The notes beneath the pieces were generated by a model. It ran no database searches. It was not told where the DNA came from and was given only the letters and a program-made list of their open reading frames with translations. A program made the position numbers and the translations under genes. Shown piece after piece: positions 23,614-32,170 of a DNA stretch of 49,285 nucleotides. Source of the stretch: an uncultured bacterium (lineage in GTDB: Bacteria > Actinomycetota > Coriobacteriia > Coriobacteriales > Coriobacteriaceae); NCBI GenBank assembly GCA_905215725.1, contig CAJMRD010000002.1, positions 1 through 49,285 on the forward strand, in the 5' to 3' direction. The first letter of the stretch is position 1; the number at the start of each line of letters is the position of its first letter.

Positions 23614-25111
23614 GGTGTCCTCCAACTTGGTCGTTGCGTTCGCGCGCGGTGGCGCCGGCGGTAAAGCTTAATCCCTTGACGAGCGCGTTCTTGCCGTACT
23701 TGCCTTTCACAGCCAGGACGGCGCGCGCCAGGTCGCGCTCGCGCTCATCGGCCTCGACATCGCTAAACAGATCGATAGTGGCAAATTCCTCGGGCATGAG
23801 GTTGCCAAAGCCCAGGTTGATTCGCTTGACCGGTCGTTTAGGGTCGACCGTTTGCGCCCAAAGGTCATCGAAATAGCCCATGATCTTCTTAAACGAATTG
23901 GTGCGCTCGGGCAGCTTGCGCGAGGCGTTGGAGTGCGCAAAGAGCGCGGCATAGCCACCACGCGGTTTGCCGCCATGTTCTCCCACAAAGATGCCATCGA
24001 TTGCCTGCGCTTCGCGCACCAGGCGGCGCCGTTCGTCATCGCGCTGGACGGGCTTGGGAGCACGGGGCGCGAGCTCGGGGCCGGCGGTTGCGGTGGGTTC
24101 GATGCTCGACGTACTCGAGCGCAGGTGTCCGCATCCGTCCACATATTGTGCAGTACCGCTGGCATCAAGCCTGCGTATGTCAGCGCGCTCGCTCGCGTAG
24201 CCCACAAAGAGCGAGATACTGTCGCAGACCACGTGCTTATCGACCAAGTCCAACACGGCGTTGTCGACCATCTCGCGCAAGACGGTGTAGGCCTGCTCGT
24301 AGGCATAACCCTTCGAGAGCACCTGTCCTGTGGTGGTCGAAGTTGCTTGCGGGCGATAGGCTTGGATATCGGCGATGGTTGTCGGCTCGCGCCCAAAGGC
24401 GTGGTCGATGAGATATTCGGCATTGACGCCGAGCTCGTCGTAGAGCAGGTTCTCGTCGAGTGCGGCGACACCCATCAGGTCGTAGACGCCATACTTTTCG
24501 AGTCGTGCTGCCACGCCGGGGCCGATGCCCCAGATATCGGTGATGGGACGATGGGGCCAGATCTCTTTGCGAAAGGTCTCGTCGTCGAGTATGCCGATGC
24601 GGCTGGGTACGTGCTTGGCGGTGATATCGAGCGCTACCTTGGCCTGGAATAGGTTGGGGCCGATGCCGACCGTCGCCGTGATGCCGGTGCGCGCGAGGAC
24701 CTCATCGCGCAACATGCAGGCAAAGCCTTTGGCGTTGGTATGGTAGAGGTCTAGATAGGGCGTCACGTCGATAAAGCATTCGTCGATTGAATAGACGTGA
24801 ATGTCTTGCGGGCTCACGTATTCCAGATAGATGCCGTAGATTTGCGCCGACACTTCCATGTAGTGCTGCATGCGCGGTACGGCTTTGATGTAGTCGATGC
24901 CGTCGGGAATCTCAAACAGACGGCAGCGATTGTGAATCCCTAAGTCCTTCATGGCCTGTGTGATGGCGAGGCAGATGGTCGTGCGCCCGCGCGATTCGTC
25001 GGCAACGACCAGGTTGGTGGTGAGCGGGTTGAGTCCGCGGTCGATGCACTCGACGCTAGCGTAAAACGTCTTGAGGTCGATGCAGATATAGGTGTGACGC
25101 TCGTGCCCCAC
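23606..25111 (-). CDS. Y-family translesion DNA polymerase (UvrX/DinB type)
   Basis: A 501-residue error-prone polymerase. YICIDLKTFYASVEC near the start and YSIDECFIDVTPYLDLY near residue 115 hold the catalytic acidic residues; IWGIGPGVAARLEKYGV is the helix-hairpin-helix. It is of the UvrX/YqjW type, longer than DinB at the C-terminus. The frame is open to 25183, but ATG 25177 lies inside the promoter spacer. GTG 25111 has GGGAGG 5 nt upstream and is preferred; ATGs at 25132 and 25123 are alternatives. It forms an SOS-controlled operon with the YolD-like gene. Confidence 0.9.
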   Translation of the reverse strand: MGHERHTYICIDLKTFYASVECIDRGLNPLTTNLVVADESRGRTTICLAITQAMKDLGIHNRCRLFEIPDGIDYIKAVPRMQHYMEVSAQIYGIYLEYVSPQDIHVYSIDECFIDVTPYLDLYHTNAKGFACMLRDEVLARTGITATVGIGPNLFQAKVALDITAKHVPSRIGILDDETFRKEIWPHRPITDIWGIGPGVAARLEKYGVYDLMGVAALDENLLYDELGVNAEYLIDHAFGREPTTIADIQAYRPQATSTTTGQVLSKGYAYEQAYTVLREMVDNAVLDLVDKHVVCDSISLFVGYASERADIRRLDASGTAQYVDGCGHLRSSTSSIEPTATAGPELAPRAPKPVQRDDERRRLVREAQAIDGIFVGEHGGKPRGGYAALFAHSNASRKLPERTNSFKKIMGYFDDLWAQTVDPKRPVKRINLGFGNLMPEEFATIDLFSDVEADERERDLARAVLAVKGKYGKNALVKGLSFTAGATARERNDQVGGHRA

Positions 25112-25137
25112 GCGTCCTCCCATCAAACACATGTTCT

Positions 25138-25183
25138 TATCGAATATCTGTTCGATAATACCCGCTCGTCCGGACATCGTCAA
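25138..25183 (-). promoter_or_regulatory. Promoter and LexA (SOS) box of the translesion polymerase operon
   Basis: On the minus strand, TTGACG (25183-25178), a 17-bp spacer and TATTAT (25160-25155) form a near-ideal promoter. The palindrome TATCGAA-N6-TTCGATA at 25138-25157 overlaps the -10 and start point. Read as TCGAAC-AGAT-ATTCGA it matches the Gram-positive/actinobacterial LexA consensus (CGAAC-N4-GTTCG) at all but one arm position. The site lies 27 bp before the GTG start. Confidence 0.8.
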
Positions 25184-25192
25184 AACCTGTCA

Positions 25193-25214
25193 AAAAGGGA
25201 CTGGTTTGTTTTGG
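25193..25214 (+). repeat. 22-bp inverted repeat, left copy
   Basis: This 22-mer matches the reverse complement of 25923-25944 at 19 of 22 positions. The two copies flank the iron-ADH-like gene in opposite orientation. Confidence 0.5.
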
Positions 25215-25295
25215 TAGGTATGGTCGTGCGGTTGGATTGGGTTTTAACGCAGCTCTAAAGAGTGCGAAACAGCTCGGAAAAGCTCGCTTCGTAGC

Positions 25296-25871
25296 ATGAG
25301 CCTAACGATTGATACCGCCTATGTGCACGGAAGGGTTATGGGAAAGATGGTCAATTACGGGTTTGGTATGCCGACGCGCCTTGTTGTGGATGGAGACGTG
25401 GCTCGCTGGTGCGGACGATTGGTCGCTCACTACGGTGGCACCAAGGCGCTGGTCGTGTTGGGCGGTGACAAGCATACGCGCGATGAGCTTGTCTCGGCGG
25501 CACTTGGCTCGCTTGATCGAGCCCTACTCGAGCGCGTACTTTTCCGCTGCGGCTCGGTTGGGGGCGACGGGGGAGACGAACTGATCGACGAAGCCGTGGC
25601 CCTGGCGACCGACGAAGGCGTGGACTTTGTCCTGGCGATTGGCGATGCCGATACTGCTGGCTTTGCGCGCGAGCTCGCGCGTCGCATGGCGGCGCTCGAT
25701 GCCGGCGAAGACGGTTTTGTCCCTTATGGATGCATTCTCTCGGAGGGCAAGGCGCCTGCTGTCGTGGGCACCGGTGAGGTTCCCGTTTTTGCCATTATCG
25801 CGCCCGAACTGCTGGAGGGCATCGGGTCTCCTCTGCGTGAGTTGCTCGGTAGCATCTGCGCCGCGGCCTAA
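25296..25871 (+). CDS. Truncated iron-containing alcohol-dehydrogenase-like protein
   Basis: The 191 residues resemble only the N-terminal nucleotide-binding half of iron-type alcohol/glycerol dehydrogenases: NYGFGMPTRLVVDGD, then KALVVLGGDKHTRDEL and DEAVALATDEGVDFVLAIGDAD, where the family normally has a GGGSxxD loop. That loop is degraded here, and the C-terminal metal-binding domain (about 200 residues) is absent. It is therefore unlikely to be an active dehydrogenase. The frame is intact. The ribosome site before ATG 25296 is poor; ATG 25338, after ggaaggg, is an alternative. Confidence 0.6.
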   Translation: MSLTIDTAYVHGRVMGKMVNYGFGMPTRLVVDGDVARWCGRLVAHYGGTKALVVLGGDKHTRDELVSAALGSLDRALLERVLFRCGSVGGDGGDELIDEAVALATDEGVDFVLAIGDADTAGFARELARRMAALDAGEDGFVPYGCILSEGKAPAVVGTGEVPVFAIIAPELLEGIGSPLRELLGSICAAA

Positions 25872-25881
25872 TATTTGCCAT

Positions 25882-25945
25882 AAAAGGACGGGTTATTTTT
25901 GGTTGGTAAAGCGTTTGACCTGCCAAAATAAGCCTGTCCCTTTTT
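25882..25945 (+). terminator. Imperfect hairpin with T-run after the iron-ADH-like gene
   Basis: Arms 25882-25902 and 25923-25945 pair imperfectly and end in TTTTT, so this can terminate the gene. Its right arm is the inverted partner of the 22-mer at 25193-25214. Confidence 0.6.
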
Positions 25946-26070
25946 AATCGGTTGCCGTTTGGGGGCCGATTGGCAACGCTCGCTGATTGTAGTCTTGACC
26001 TGCGCTAGAATAGTGGCATCTGAATGTCCGGGCGCATGGAGGCGTGCGCCCGTATGCTGAGGAGGACTCT

Positions 26071-27765
26071 ATGGCAACTGTTGCCGCACCTATCGATGCT
26101 ACGTCGACTGCCGCTTGGAAGGCGCTCGAGGCTCATCAGGAGAAGCTCGAGGCCGAAGGTATCGACCTCAAGGCCTGGTTCGCTGCTGACGCCGACCGCG
26201 TGAACAAGCTGAGCTTTGACGCCGGTGACCTGCACTTCGATCTGTCGAAGAACCTGGTGACCGATGAGACCGTCAAGCTGCTGTGCGATCTTGCCCGCGA
26301 GGTGAAGCTCGAGGAGCGCCGCGACGCCATGTTCTCTGGCGAGCACATCAACACTACCGAGGACCGCGCTGTCCTGCACACCGCGCTGCGCCGCCCGGCA
26401 AGCGAGAAGGGCCAGCTCATCGTCGACGGCCAGGACGTCGTCGCCGACGTGCACGAGGTCCTCGACCGCATGTATGCCTTCGCCGAGCGCGTGCGCTCCG
26501 GTGAGTGGAAGGGCGTTACCGGCAAGAAGATCGAGCACCTGGTGTCCATCGGCATCGGCGGCTCCGACCTGGGCCCGGTCATGGCCTACGAGGCTCTGCG
26601 TCCCTATGCCGACGCCGGTATCGACTGCCGCTACATCTCCAACATCGACCCCAACGACCAGGCCGAGAAGCTCAAGGGCCTGGATCCCGAGACCACGCTC
26701 GTGATCATCGTCTCCAAGACCTTCACCACGCTCGAGACCCTCACCAACGCCCGCGAGGTCAAGACCTGGATGCTCGAGCAGCTCAAGGCTCAGGGCGCCA
26801 TCGACGGCTCCGATGAGCAGAACGCCGAGGCCGTGGCAAAGCACTTCGTCGCCGTCTCCACCGCACTCGAGAAGGTCGAGGCCTTCGGTATCGACCCCGC
26901 CAACGCCTTCGGTTTCTGGAACTGGGTTGGCGGCCGCTATTCCGTTGACTCCGCCGTGGGCCTGTCGCTGATCGTCGTGCTCGGCCCCGAGCGCTTCCAG
27001 CAGTTCCTCGAAGGCTTCCACGCCATCGACGAGTACTTCTGCAACACCCCGCTCGAGAACAACGCCGTCGCGCTGATGGGCCTGCTCAATGTCTGGTACG
27101 TCAACTTCTTCGGTTCCAAGAGCCACGCCGTGCTTCCGTACTGCCAGTATCTGCACCGCTTCCCGGCCTACCTGCAGCAGCTCACCATGGAGTCCAACGG
27201 CAAGCACGTCCGCTGGGACGGCAGCGCTGTGACCTCCGATACCGGTGAGATCTTCTGGGGCGAGCCCGGCACCAACGGCCAGCATGCCTTCTATCAGCTG
27301 CTGCACCAGGGCACTGTGGTGGTCCCGGCCGACTTTATCGCTTTCGCCAACACTGCCAACCCTGCGACCGACAGCGGCCAGGATGTCCACGAGCTGTTCC
27401 TGGGCAACTTCCTGGCCCAGACCAAGGCACTCGCCTTTGGTAAGACGGCCGACGAGGTTCGTGCCGAGGGCACGCCCGAGCAGATCGTCCCGGCCCGCTG
27501 CTTTGAGGGCAACCGTCCGACGACCTCGATCTTCGGCGACACGCTGACCCCGTTTGCGCTCGGCGAGCTCATCGCCCTGTACGAGCACATCACGTTTGTC
27601 GAGGGCACGGTCTGGGGCATCGACTCCTACGACCAGTGGGGCGTCGAGCTGGGCAAGCAGCTTGCCAAGCAGATCACCCCGGCCTTCCACGACGACGCCG
27701 CCAAGGCCGAGCAGGACGTTTCGACCCAGGCGCTCATCGAGTTCTATCGCGCGCATCGCAAGTAG
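26071..27765 (+). CDS. pgi: Glucose-6-phosphate isomerase
   Basis: Interconverts glucose 6-phosphate and fructose 6-phosphate in glycolysis and gluconeogenesis. The 564-residue length is normal. Sugar-phosphate isomerase motifs are clear: SIGIGGSDLGPVMAYEAL, SKTFTTLETLTNA (phosphate loop) and GGRYSVDSAVGLSL; the C-terminal GVELGKQLAKQ is the second family signature. ATG 26071 has a gaggagg site. The strong bias to C-ending codons suggests high expression. It would also channel glucose 6-phosphate released by FrlB-type deglycation. Confidence 0.96.
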   Translation: MATVAAPIDATSTAAWKALEAHQEKLEAEGIDLKAWFAADADRVNKLSFDAGDLHFDLSKNLVTDETVKLLCDLAREVKLEERRDAMFSGEHINTTEDRAVLHTALRRPASEKGQLIVDGQDVVADVHEVLDRMYAFAERVRSGEWKGVTGKKIEHLVSIGIGGSDLGPVMAYEALRPYADAGIDCRYISNIDPNDQAEKLKGLDPETTLVIIVSKTFTTLETLTNAREVKTWMLEQLKAQGAIDGSDEQNAEAVAKHFVAVSTALEKVEAFGIDPANAFGFWNWVGGRYSVDSAVGLSLIVVLGPERFQQFLEGFHAIDEYFCNTPLENNAVALMGLLNVWYVNFFGSKSHAVLPYCQYLHRFPAYLQQLTMESNGKHVRWDGSAVTSDTGEIFWGEPGTNGQHAFYQLLHQGTVVVPADFIAFANTANPATDSGQDVHELFLGNFLAQTKALAFGKTADEVRAEGTPEQIVPARCFEGNRPTTSIFGDTLTPFALGELIALYEHITFVEGTVWGIDSYDQWGVELGKQLAKQITPAFHDDAAKAEQDVSTQALIEFYRAHRK

Positions 27766-27797
27766 TCGCTGCTGTTAACGCATCGCGCCTTATAGTC

Positions 27798-27836
27798 AGG
27801 GGCCCGTATCCTATCGGATGCGGACCCCTTTGCTTT
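27798..27836 (+). terminator. Terminator after pgi
   Basis: A 14-bp stem with two wobbles (aggggcccgtatcc / ggatgcggacccct) and T-rich tail follows pgi. Confidence 0.8.
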
Positions 27837-27906
27837 GCCGTGGTCCCGGGGCGCACGGCCTTTGTGGAACATCGCTGGGGCGCCGCGCGCCGCGAGAACC
27901 CTGCGC

Positions 27907-29211
27907 CTAGATCTCGGCCTCCGCATGGTCTCGCTGCGCCTCGGGCAGCTCCCCGTAGAGCGGATGGTCTTCGAGCCTAAAGCGCTCGACCCGTTCGGGA
28001 GTGCGACCGCGCACAAAGAGCCACGAGCGATCGATCGGCGTCGCCATGAGCGTGCTGGGCAACGCGTCGGCGCGGTCGGAAAACACCCGGGCACTCTCGG
28101 GATCCTGGAACGCCAGCACCAGATGCGTGTCGCAGTTGCCCATGATGGAGCGTGCGCGTGCCTCGCCATAGAGCGCATCGAGCTGGTTGGTCGACTGCAG
28201 CAGCAGCGTTGCCCAGATGTTGCGGCTTCGGATAATCGAGAGCACGTTGTCGATCTGGGGGATCTGCAGATTTGCGAAGTCATCGAGCATAAAGCGCACG
28301 GGCACGGGCAGGCTGCCGTCGGGCTGCCTATCGGCCTCACGAATGAGGCCCATAAACGCCTGCGAAATAAAGAGGCCGGTCAGCGGATCGAGATTGCGGT
28401 CAATATCGCTCACGGTTACAAATAGGGCGCAGGGGGTGTGTCCCATGGAAGCGAAGTCCACCTGATGGCACTCACGATAGAGCTGTGCCGCACCGTCGAA
28501 TCCCAAACACATGACCTTTTCGGCAAGGATGCCGACGATGCTCGCGTGCATGCGCTCGGCATTTTGCGTAATGGCGTAGCGCCGCCATAGCGAGAGGGCA
28601 TAGCTTTGGGGGTCGATCGTGATCAGGTCGTCAAACAATCGACCCGTGGCACCGTCCTGCAGGTGCTCGATCAGCTTGATGACCGAGCTGATCGTCTGCT
28701 CGTCGGCGGGTAGCTGTTCGGTGACGTAGGCGATAAGACACGACAGCAGGTTTGCCGCCGCATGATCCCAAAAAGGCTGGTTGTTGTCCTCGATGGGGCA
28801 GATGGCCTTTGCCACCGAGAGGATGTCCTGCTGGTTGGGCCTGCCGTCCGCCTTGCGGCGAATGTGCCTCAGGGGGTTGTAGCCGCAGCGCTCGATGCCG
28901 GGCGCAAGGGCCGGGACGGTGTTGAGGTCGGCGAAGTTGAGGCATTGCACGCGGTAACCGTGGGCTGCCAGCACGGGTCCCATTTCGCGACAGAGCGTGC
29001 CTTTGGTGTCGAGCGCGATGTAGCTTGCGTTCATTTGCAGTAGGTTGGGCTTGAGGACGTTTCGGGTCTTGCCGGCTCCCGAGGGGCCGATCACAAGTGC
29101 GTTGTTGTTGAGTCCCGTTTGGCGGGTGTCGCAGGAAAGCGTTCGATCCTTGGCGAGGATGGTGGACGATGCGGACTCAGATGCGGCGAGGCGGCTGGCG
29201 AGGTTAGACAT
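27907..29211 (-). CDS. VirD4/TraG-type coupling ATPase lacking membrane segments
   Basis: A 434-residue P-loop ATPase of the type IV coupling-protein family. Walker A is GPSGAGKT (residues 42-49) and Walker B is RFMLDDFAN; NASYIALDTKGTL, DPFWD-like NNQPFWDHAAANLL and NIWATLLLQSTNQL are typical TraG blocks. Conjugative VirD4/TraG proteins have N-terminal membrane helices and 550-700 residues; here the protein starts directly at the ATPase domain and is soluble. The ATG overlaps the clpP-like stop by 8 nt. No relaxase or mating-channel gene is near, so it is either an element remnant or a specialised motor. Confidence 0.88.
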   Translation of the reverse strand: MSNLASRLAASESASSTILAKDRTLSCDTRQTGLNNNALVIGPSGAGKTRNVLKPNLLQMNASYIALDTKGTLCREMGPVLAAHGYRVQCLNFADLNTVPALAPGIERCGYNPLRHIRRKADGRPNQQDILSVAKAICPIEDNNQPFWDHAAANLLSCLIAYVTEQLPADEQTISSVIKLIEHLQDGATGRLFDDLITIDPQSYALSLWRRYAITQNAERMHASIVGILAEKVMCLGFDGAAQLYRECHQVDFASMGHTPCALFVTVSDIDRNLDPLTGLFISQAFMGLIREADRQPDGSLPVPVRFMLDDFANLQIPQIDNVLSIIRSRNIWATLLLQSTNQLDALYGEARARSIMGNCDTHLVLAFQDPESARVFSDRADALPSTLMATPIDRSWLFVRGRTPERVERFRLEDHPLYGELPEAQRDHAEAEI

Positions 29212-29821
29212 GGGCGACCTCCTTGGTGGTCGAGAGGATTTCGTGGGCAAAGCCGAGCTCGACGGCGCGCTCGGCCGAAAGGTAGGTGTCTTTTGCAGTG
29301 AGGGACTGGATGCGCTTGGGCGTGAGGCCGCTGCGGTCCGAGAGGATTTGCGTGAGGGTCTTGCGGGTCTGCATGAGACGCCGGCTGGTTTCCTGCAGCG
29401 CAAGTGCCGAGCCGCCTGCCCCCTGGGGGATCAGCGGGTCGTGAATCATGAGCTCTGCATGGGGCGCCATACGGCGATCGTCGCCGCCCATAAAGATCAC
29501 GGCGCCCATGGACGCGGCGAATTCCAGGCAGACGGTGCGGATGGGGCACGATGCGAGGCGCATGGCGTCATAGATCGCAAGACCCGATCGCACGCTTCCG
29601 CCGGCGCTGGCGACAAATATGGTGATGGGGCGGCTGGGGTCGGTGGCATCGAGCAGGCGGATCTGCTGGCATAGGTCGTGGGCCATCGGGGTTTCGATGT
29701 TTCCCATGACGGAGAGCTCGCGACGGGCGAGCATCTCATCGTAAATGCTGGTGAGCGTGATACCTCGGGCGGATTCACGCATGGTGAGGGGGCTGATGAT
29801 GGGGGAATGATTGGTGTCCAT
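29204..29821 (-). CDS. ClpP-type serine peptidase in an accessory operon
   Basis: A 205-residue ClpP-family peptidase. The catalytic triad is visible: Ser104 in FAASMGAVIF, His127 in AELMIHDP and Asp178 in TAKDTYLSA. DPSRPITIFVASAGGSVRSGLAIYD forms the oxyanion/GG region. Housekeeping clpP normally sits with clpX or tig; this copy lies between an uncharacterised gene and a TraG-type ATPase gene, so it is an accessory paralogue. AAAGGAG precedes ATG 29821. Residues that dock ClpX/ClpA cannot be judged, so the ATPase partner is open. Confidence 0.9.
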   Translation of the reverse strand: MDTNHSPIISPLTMRESARGITLTSIYDEMLARRELSVMGNIETPMAHDLCQQIRLLDATDPSRPITIFVASAGGSVRSGLAIYDAMRLASCPIRTVCLEFAASMGAVIFMGGDDRRMAPHAELMIHDPLIPQGAGGSALALQETSRRLMQTRKTLTQILSDRSGLTPKRIQSLTAKDTYLSAERAVELGFAHEILSTTKEVAHV

Positions 29822-29884
29822 GAGGACTCCTTTCTGTTGGTTGTGTTGTGGAATAGGATTGTTGCCCGCGGAGGGGCTGGCGGG

Positions 29885-30775
29885 CTACAGGGTTCGTCCG
29901 AGCCTGAGATCGAGCTCGGTTGTGGGGCAGGCTGCCTGTTCGTGCGGCTCGCAAGCGCCAAGGGCTCCAAAGCGATGGAGCGTTGCGACGGGCGTGGTGT
30001 AGGCGAGCCGCAGCTGATGCTCGGCAGGGGCACATCCGTCATTTTTGTAATGAGCCGCGTAGTACTGCGCGATGCTGGCGTTCATCTCGCTGCCATTGCG
30101 ATGGCGCTCAAACTGGCGTCTGCAGGTCTCGATGATCTTTGCTACCGACTTGGGTGCCGTCGCGGGAACAAGGGCGAGATAGCCCTCAAATAGCTCGTTG
30201 ATGCTCAGGAGGCACAGCAGGTCGATCAGCGTCCTTATGGCTGCTCCCTCGGCGGAAAAGTGCGCGGTCATGCGGTTATATCGGTTGCGGTCGACGATGG
30301 CCGCATGGGGTCTTGGAGTTTTCTGCCCCGTGGTCCCGGGCTTTTGCCGCGCCTGTGTATTGAGCTCGACGTTGCAGCGCTTGAGGCCGTCCAACGGAAG
30401 GAACAGTGCGGTGCGCAGGGTGTTCCGCTTGCTTTCGAGTTCATGACGCTCGTCGGGTTCCCATTCGAGCTTGAGTTTCGTGTCGAGCGCCGTAAGCATA
30501 TGGGCTAGGCAGCCTACGGTAAGAACGTACGAATCGTTGTCGCGTTTTGGGGCATAGGGGTCTGTCAGCTTGCGAATGTCGGGGTCGCCCATGATCTTTG
30601 TGCAGCGCTTCAGCAGTTGAGGGTGGTCGGCCAAGATCGTCGCGAGCGGTAGCGACGTGTAGTTCTTGATGGTCGCGGCGGCAAAGGCGGCGTCATATTC
30701 GTTTGCATATGCTCGCTCAATGCGGGCATCCAGAATGCTTTTCTTATCGCCGTCTTCAGCGTGGTGGTTTGTCAT
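29885..30775 (-). CDS. Uncharacterised protein heading the clpP/traG-like operon
   Basis: A 296-residue soluble, mostly helical protein of no recognised family. Notable parts are a charged start (TNHHAEDGDKKSILDARIERAY), a YAPKRDNDSYVLTVGCLAHML segment, a central basic region (QARQKPGTTGQKTPRPHAA) and a C-terminus with several Cys and His. ATG 30775 has GGAG 6 nt upstream. The frame is open to 30931 and would add a His-rich stretch encoded by tandem repeats, but no ribosome site supports that. It is probably the first gene of a three-gene operon. Confidence 0.75.
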   Translation of the reverse strand: MTNHHAEDGDKKSILDARIERAYANEYDAAFAAATIKNYTSLPLATILADHPQLLKRCTKIMGDPDIRKLTDPYAPKRDNDSYVLTVGCLAHMLTALDTKLKLEWEPDERHELESKRNTLRTALFLPLDGLKRCNVELNTQARQKPGTTGQKTPRPHAAIVDRNRYNRMTAHFSAEGAAIRTLIDLLCLLSINELFEGYLALVPATAPKSVAKIIETCRRQFERHRNGSEMNASIAQYYAAHYKNDGCAPAEHQLRLAYTTPVATLHRFGALGACEPHEQAACPTTELDLRLGRTL

Positions 30776-31264
30776 AGCTTCTCCAATCGGTTGATGTTCG
30801 TGCTGTTTGTTGATGTGTTGGTTGTCGTGAGTGATGTGCTTGCCGTGGGTGATGTGCTGACGTTGGGGTGCTATGCGGTTTTCAATGAGCCCGTGAGGCA
30901 GTTGTTGCAGGGGCGGGATGGAACGGCCCATGCAAGGCGGAAGGCATCGTGCTCAAAATCGAGACAGCAATGCCCTGGGTGCCTCACATGTGGCAGTTAC
31001 CTCATTAAGTTGTCATTGCGTTTGGGGTTGTACTTTGCCGATCTTCCTTCTCTTACACGCTAAAACTCAAACTTCATATGCTCGATCTACTTAAAACCGC
31101 AACGGCGGTCTTTTATCAACTTATATGTCGGAACGCGTCTTTGCAAGTACTTTTTTGCCTTTGTTTCAAATGGGGTGGTTTTGCAACCGTCATACGCGCG
31201 CTGTGCGAACGTGCCCCGGCTCGGATAAGATAGTGCGCGATAAAAACGATGCAAGGAGGCACAT
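30776..31264. other. 489-bp gap with 18-bp tandem repeats
   Basis: No gene is supported. At 30809-30858 there is a degenerate 18-bp tandem repeat; the clearest units are cgtgRgtgatgtgct at 30826-30840 and 30844-30858, with a weaker third copy to the left. They lie 30-85 bp before the operon's first start codon. The right half contains the leader of the HAD gene, with TAAGAT near 31225 as a possible -10 and an aaggagg ribosome site at 31252-31258. Confidence 0.5.
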
Positions 31265-32107
31265 ATGGCAATCAAAGCCATCGCGATGGATATTGACGGT
31301 ACGCTTACCAACGATCAGAAGGTGATCAGCCCGCGTACGCGCGAGAAGCTGCTCGCGGCGCAGGAGTCGGGCATTAAGCTCATCTTGGCTTCGGGCCGTC
31401 CCGCATGGGGGCTACATGCTCTGGCGCAGGAGCTCGACCTCCAAAACCATGACGGTCTGCTAGTCGCTTTCAATGGCGCGCATGTGGTCGACGCTCAGAC
31501 CGATGAGGTCCTTTTTGACCAGGCCATGCCGGCTGACGAACTGCACCATCTGATTGATCACCTGCAAAACTATGATGTGATCCCCATGATCTCGCTCGGT
31601 CGCGACTTGCATGTTGAGGACTCGTACCACTGCATGATTACGCTGCCGGATGGCTTGCAGAAAAACATCGTCAAATACGAGCGCGATGCCTGCGACCTTA
31701 AGATCCGCGAGGTCGAGAGCTTGCATGAGGTCGTGGACGCTTATCCCGTGGACAAGCTACTGACGGCAGGCGACCCGGCCTACCTGCAGGCGCATTACGA
31801 GGAGATGTATGCGCCCTTTACCCAGACGCTTTCGGGCATGTTTACGGCCGACTGGTACTTTGAGTACACGGCGCCCGGTATCGACAAGGCCCGCGCGCTC
31901 GAGGGTGCCCTGCCCAAGCTCGGCATCGATGCCAGCGAGGTTGTATCGTTTGGCGACGGCCAGAACGACAAGTCTATGATTGAGTGGGCCGGAACCGGTG
32001 TTGCCATGGGCAACGCCGTCGATGAGGTTAAGGCTGTGGCCCAGATGGTGACCGCCAATAATAACGAAGACGGCATTGCGGTGGCGCTGGATAAGCTACT
32101 GGGCTAG
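31265..32107 (+). CDS. Cof-type HAD-superfamily phosphatase
   Basis: A 280-residue member of the Cof/YidA-type HAD phosphatases. Motif I is MDIDGTLT (about 8-15), motif II is in LILASGRPAW, and GDGQNDKSMIEWAG is motif IV, with the C2 cap in between. YidA-like enzymes hydrolyse sugar phosphates and other phosphometabolites. Closest in type to the HAD at 5775 but not obviously a recent duplicate. ATG 31265 follows aaggaggcac. Confidence 0.9.
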   Translation: MAIKAIAMDIDGTLTNDQKVISPRTREKLLAAQESGIKLILASGRPAWGLHALAQELDLQNHDGLLVAFNGAHVVDAQTDEVLFDQAMPADELHHLIDHLQNYDVIPMISLGRDLHVEDSYHCMITLPDGLQKNIVKYERDACDLKIREVESLHEVVDAYPVDKLLTAGDPAYLQAHYEEMYAPFTQTLSGMFTADWYFEYTAPGIDKARALEGALPKLGIDASEVVSFGDGQNDKSMIEWAGTGVAMGNAVDEVKAVAQMVTANNNEDGIAVALDKLLG

Positions 32108-32129
32108 AATCGCCGATAATGCATGGTTC

Positions 32130-32156
32130 GGGCGTCCGCTTGCGGGCGCCCTTTTG
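32130..32156 (+). terminator. Terminator between the two HAD genes
   Basis: A 10-bp stem (gggcgtccgc / gcgggcgccc, one wobble) and TTTT tail follow the first HAD stop by 22 nt. The second HAD start is only 15 nt beyond, so read-through or a promoter in the upstream gene must supply its RNA. Confidence 0.75.
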
Positions 32157-32170
32157 TTAGGGAGGGTGCC

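Noticed and set aside
25112..25183. N-terminal extension of the Y-family polymerase
   Set aside because: These codons cover the promoter spacer and LexA site; translation from here would need a transcript starting further upstream.
26005..27756. 583-codon open frame antisense to pgi
   Set aside because: It exactly shadows pgi, whose C-ending codon bias removes stops on the opposite strand.
27907..30775. Complete integrative conjugative element
   Set aside because: No integrase, relaxase, mating-channel ATPase or attachment-site duplication could be found around the operon.
30776..30931. His-rich N-terminal extension of the gene at 29885
   Set aside because: It has no ribosome site and is encoded by the tandem repeats; ATG 30775 has a good site.
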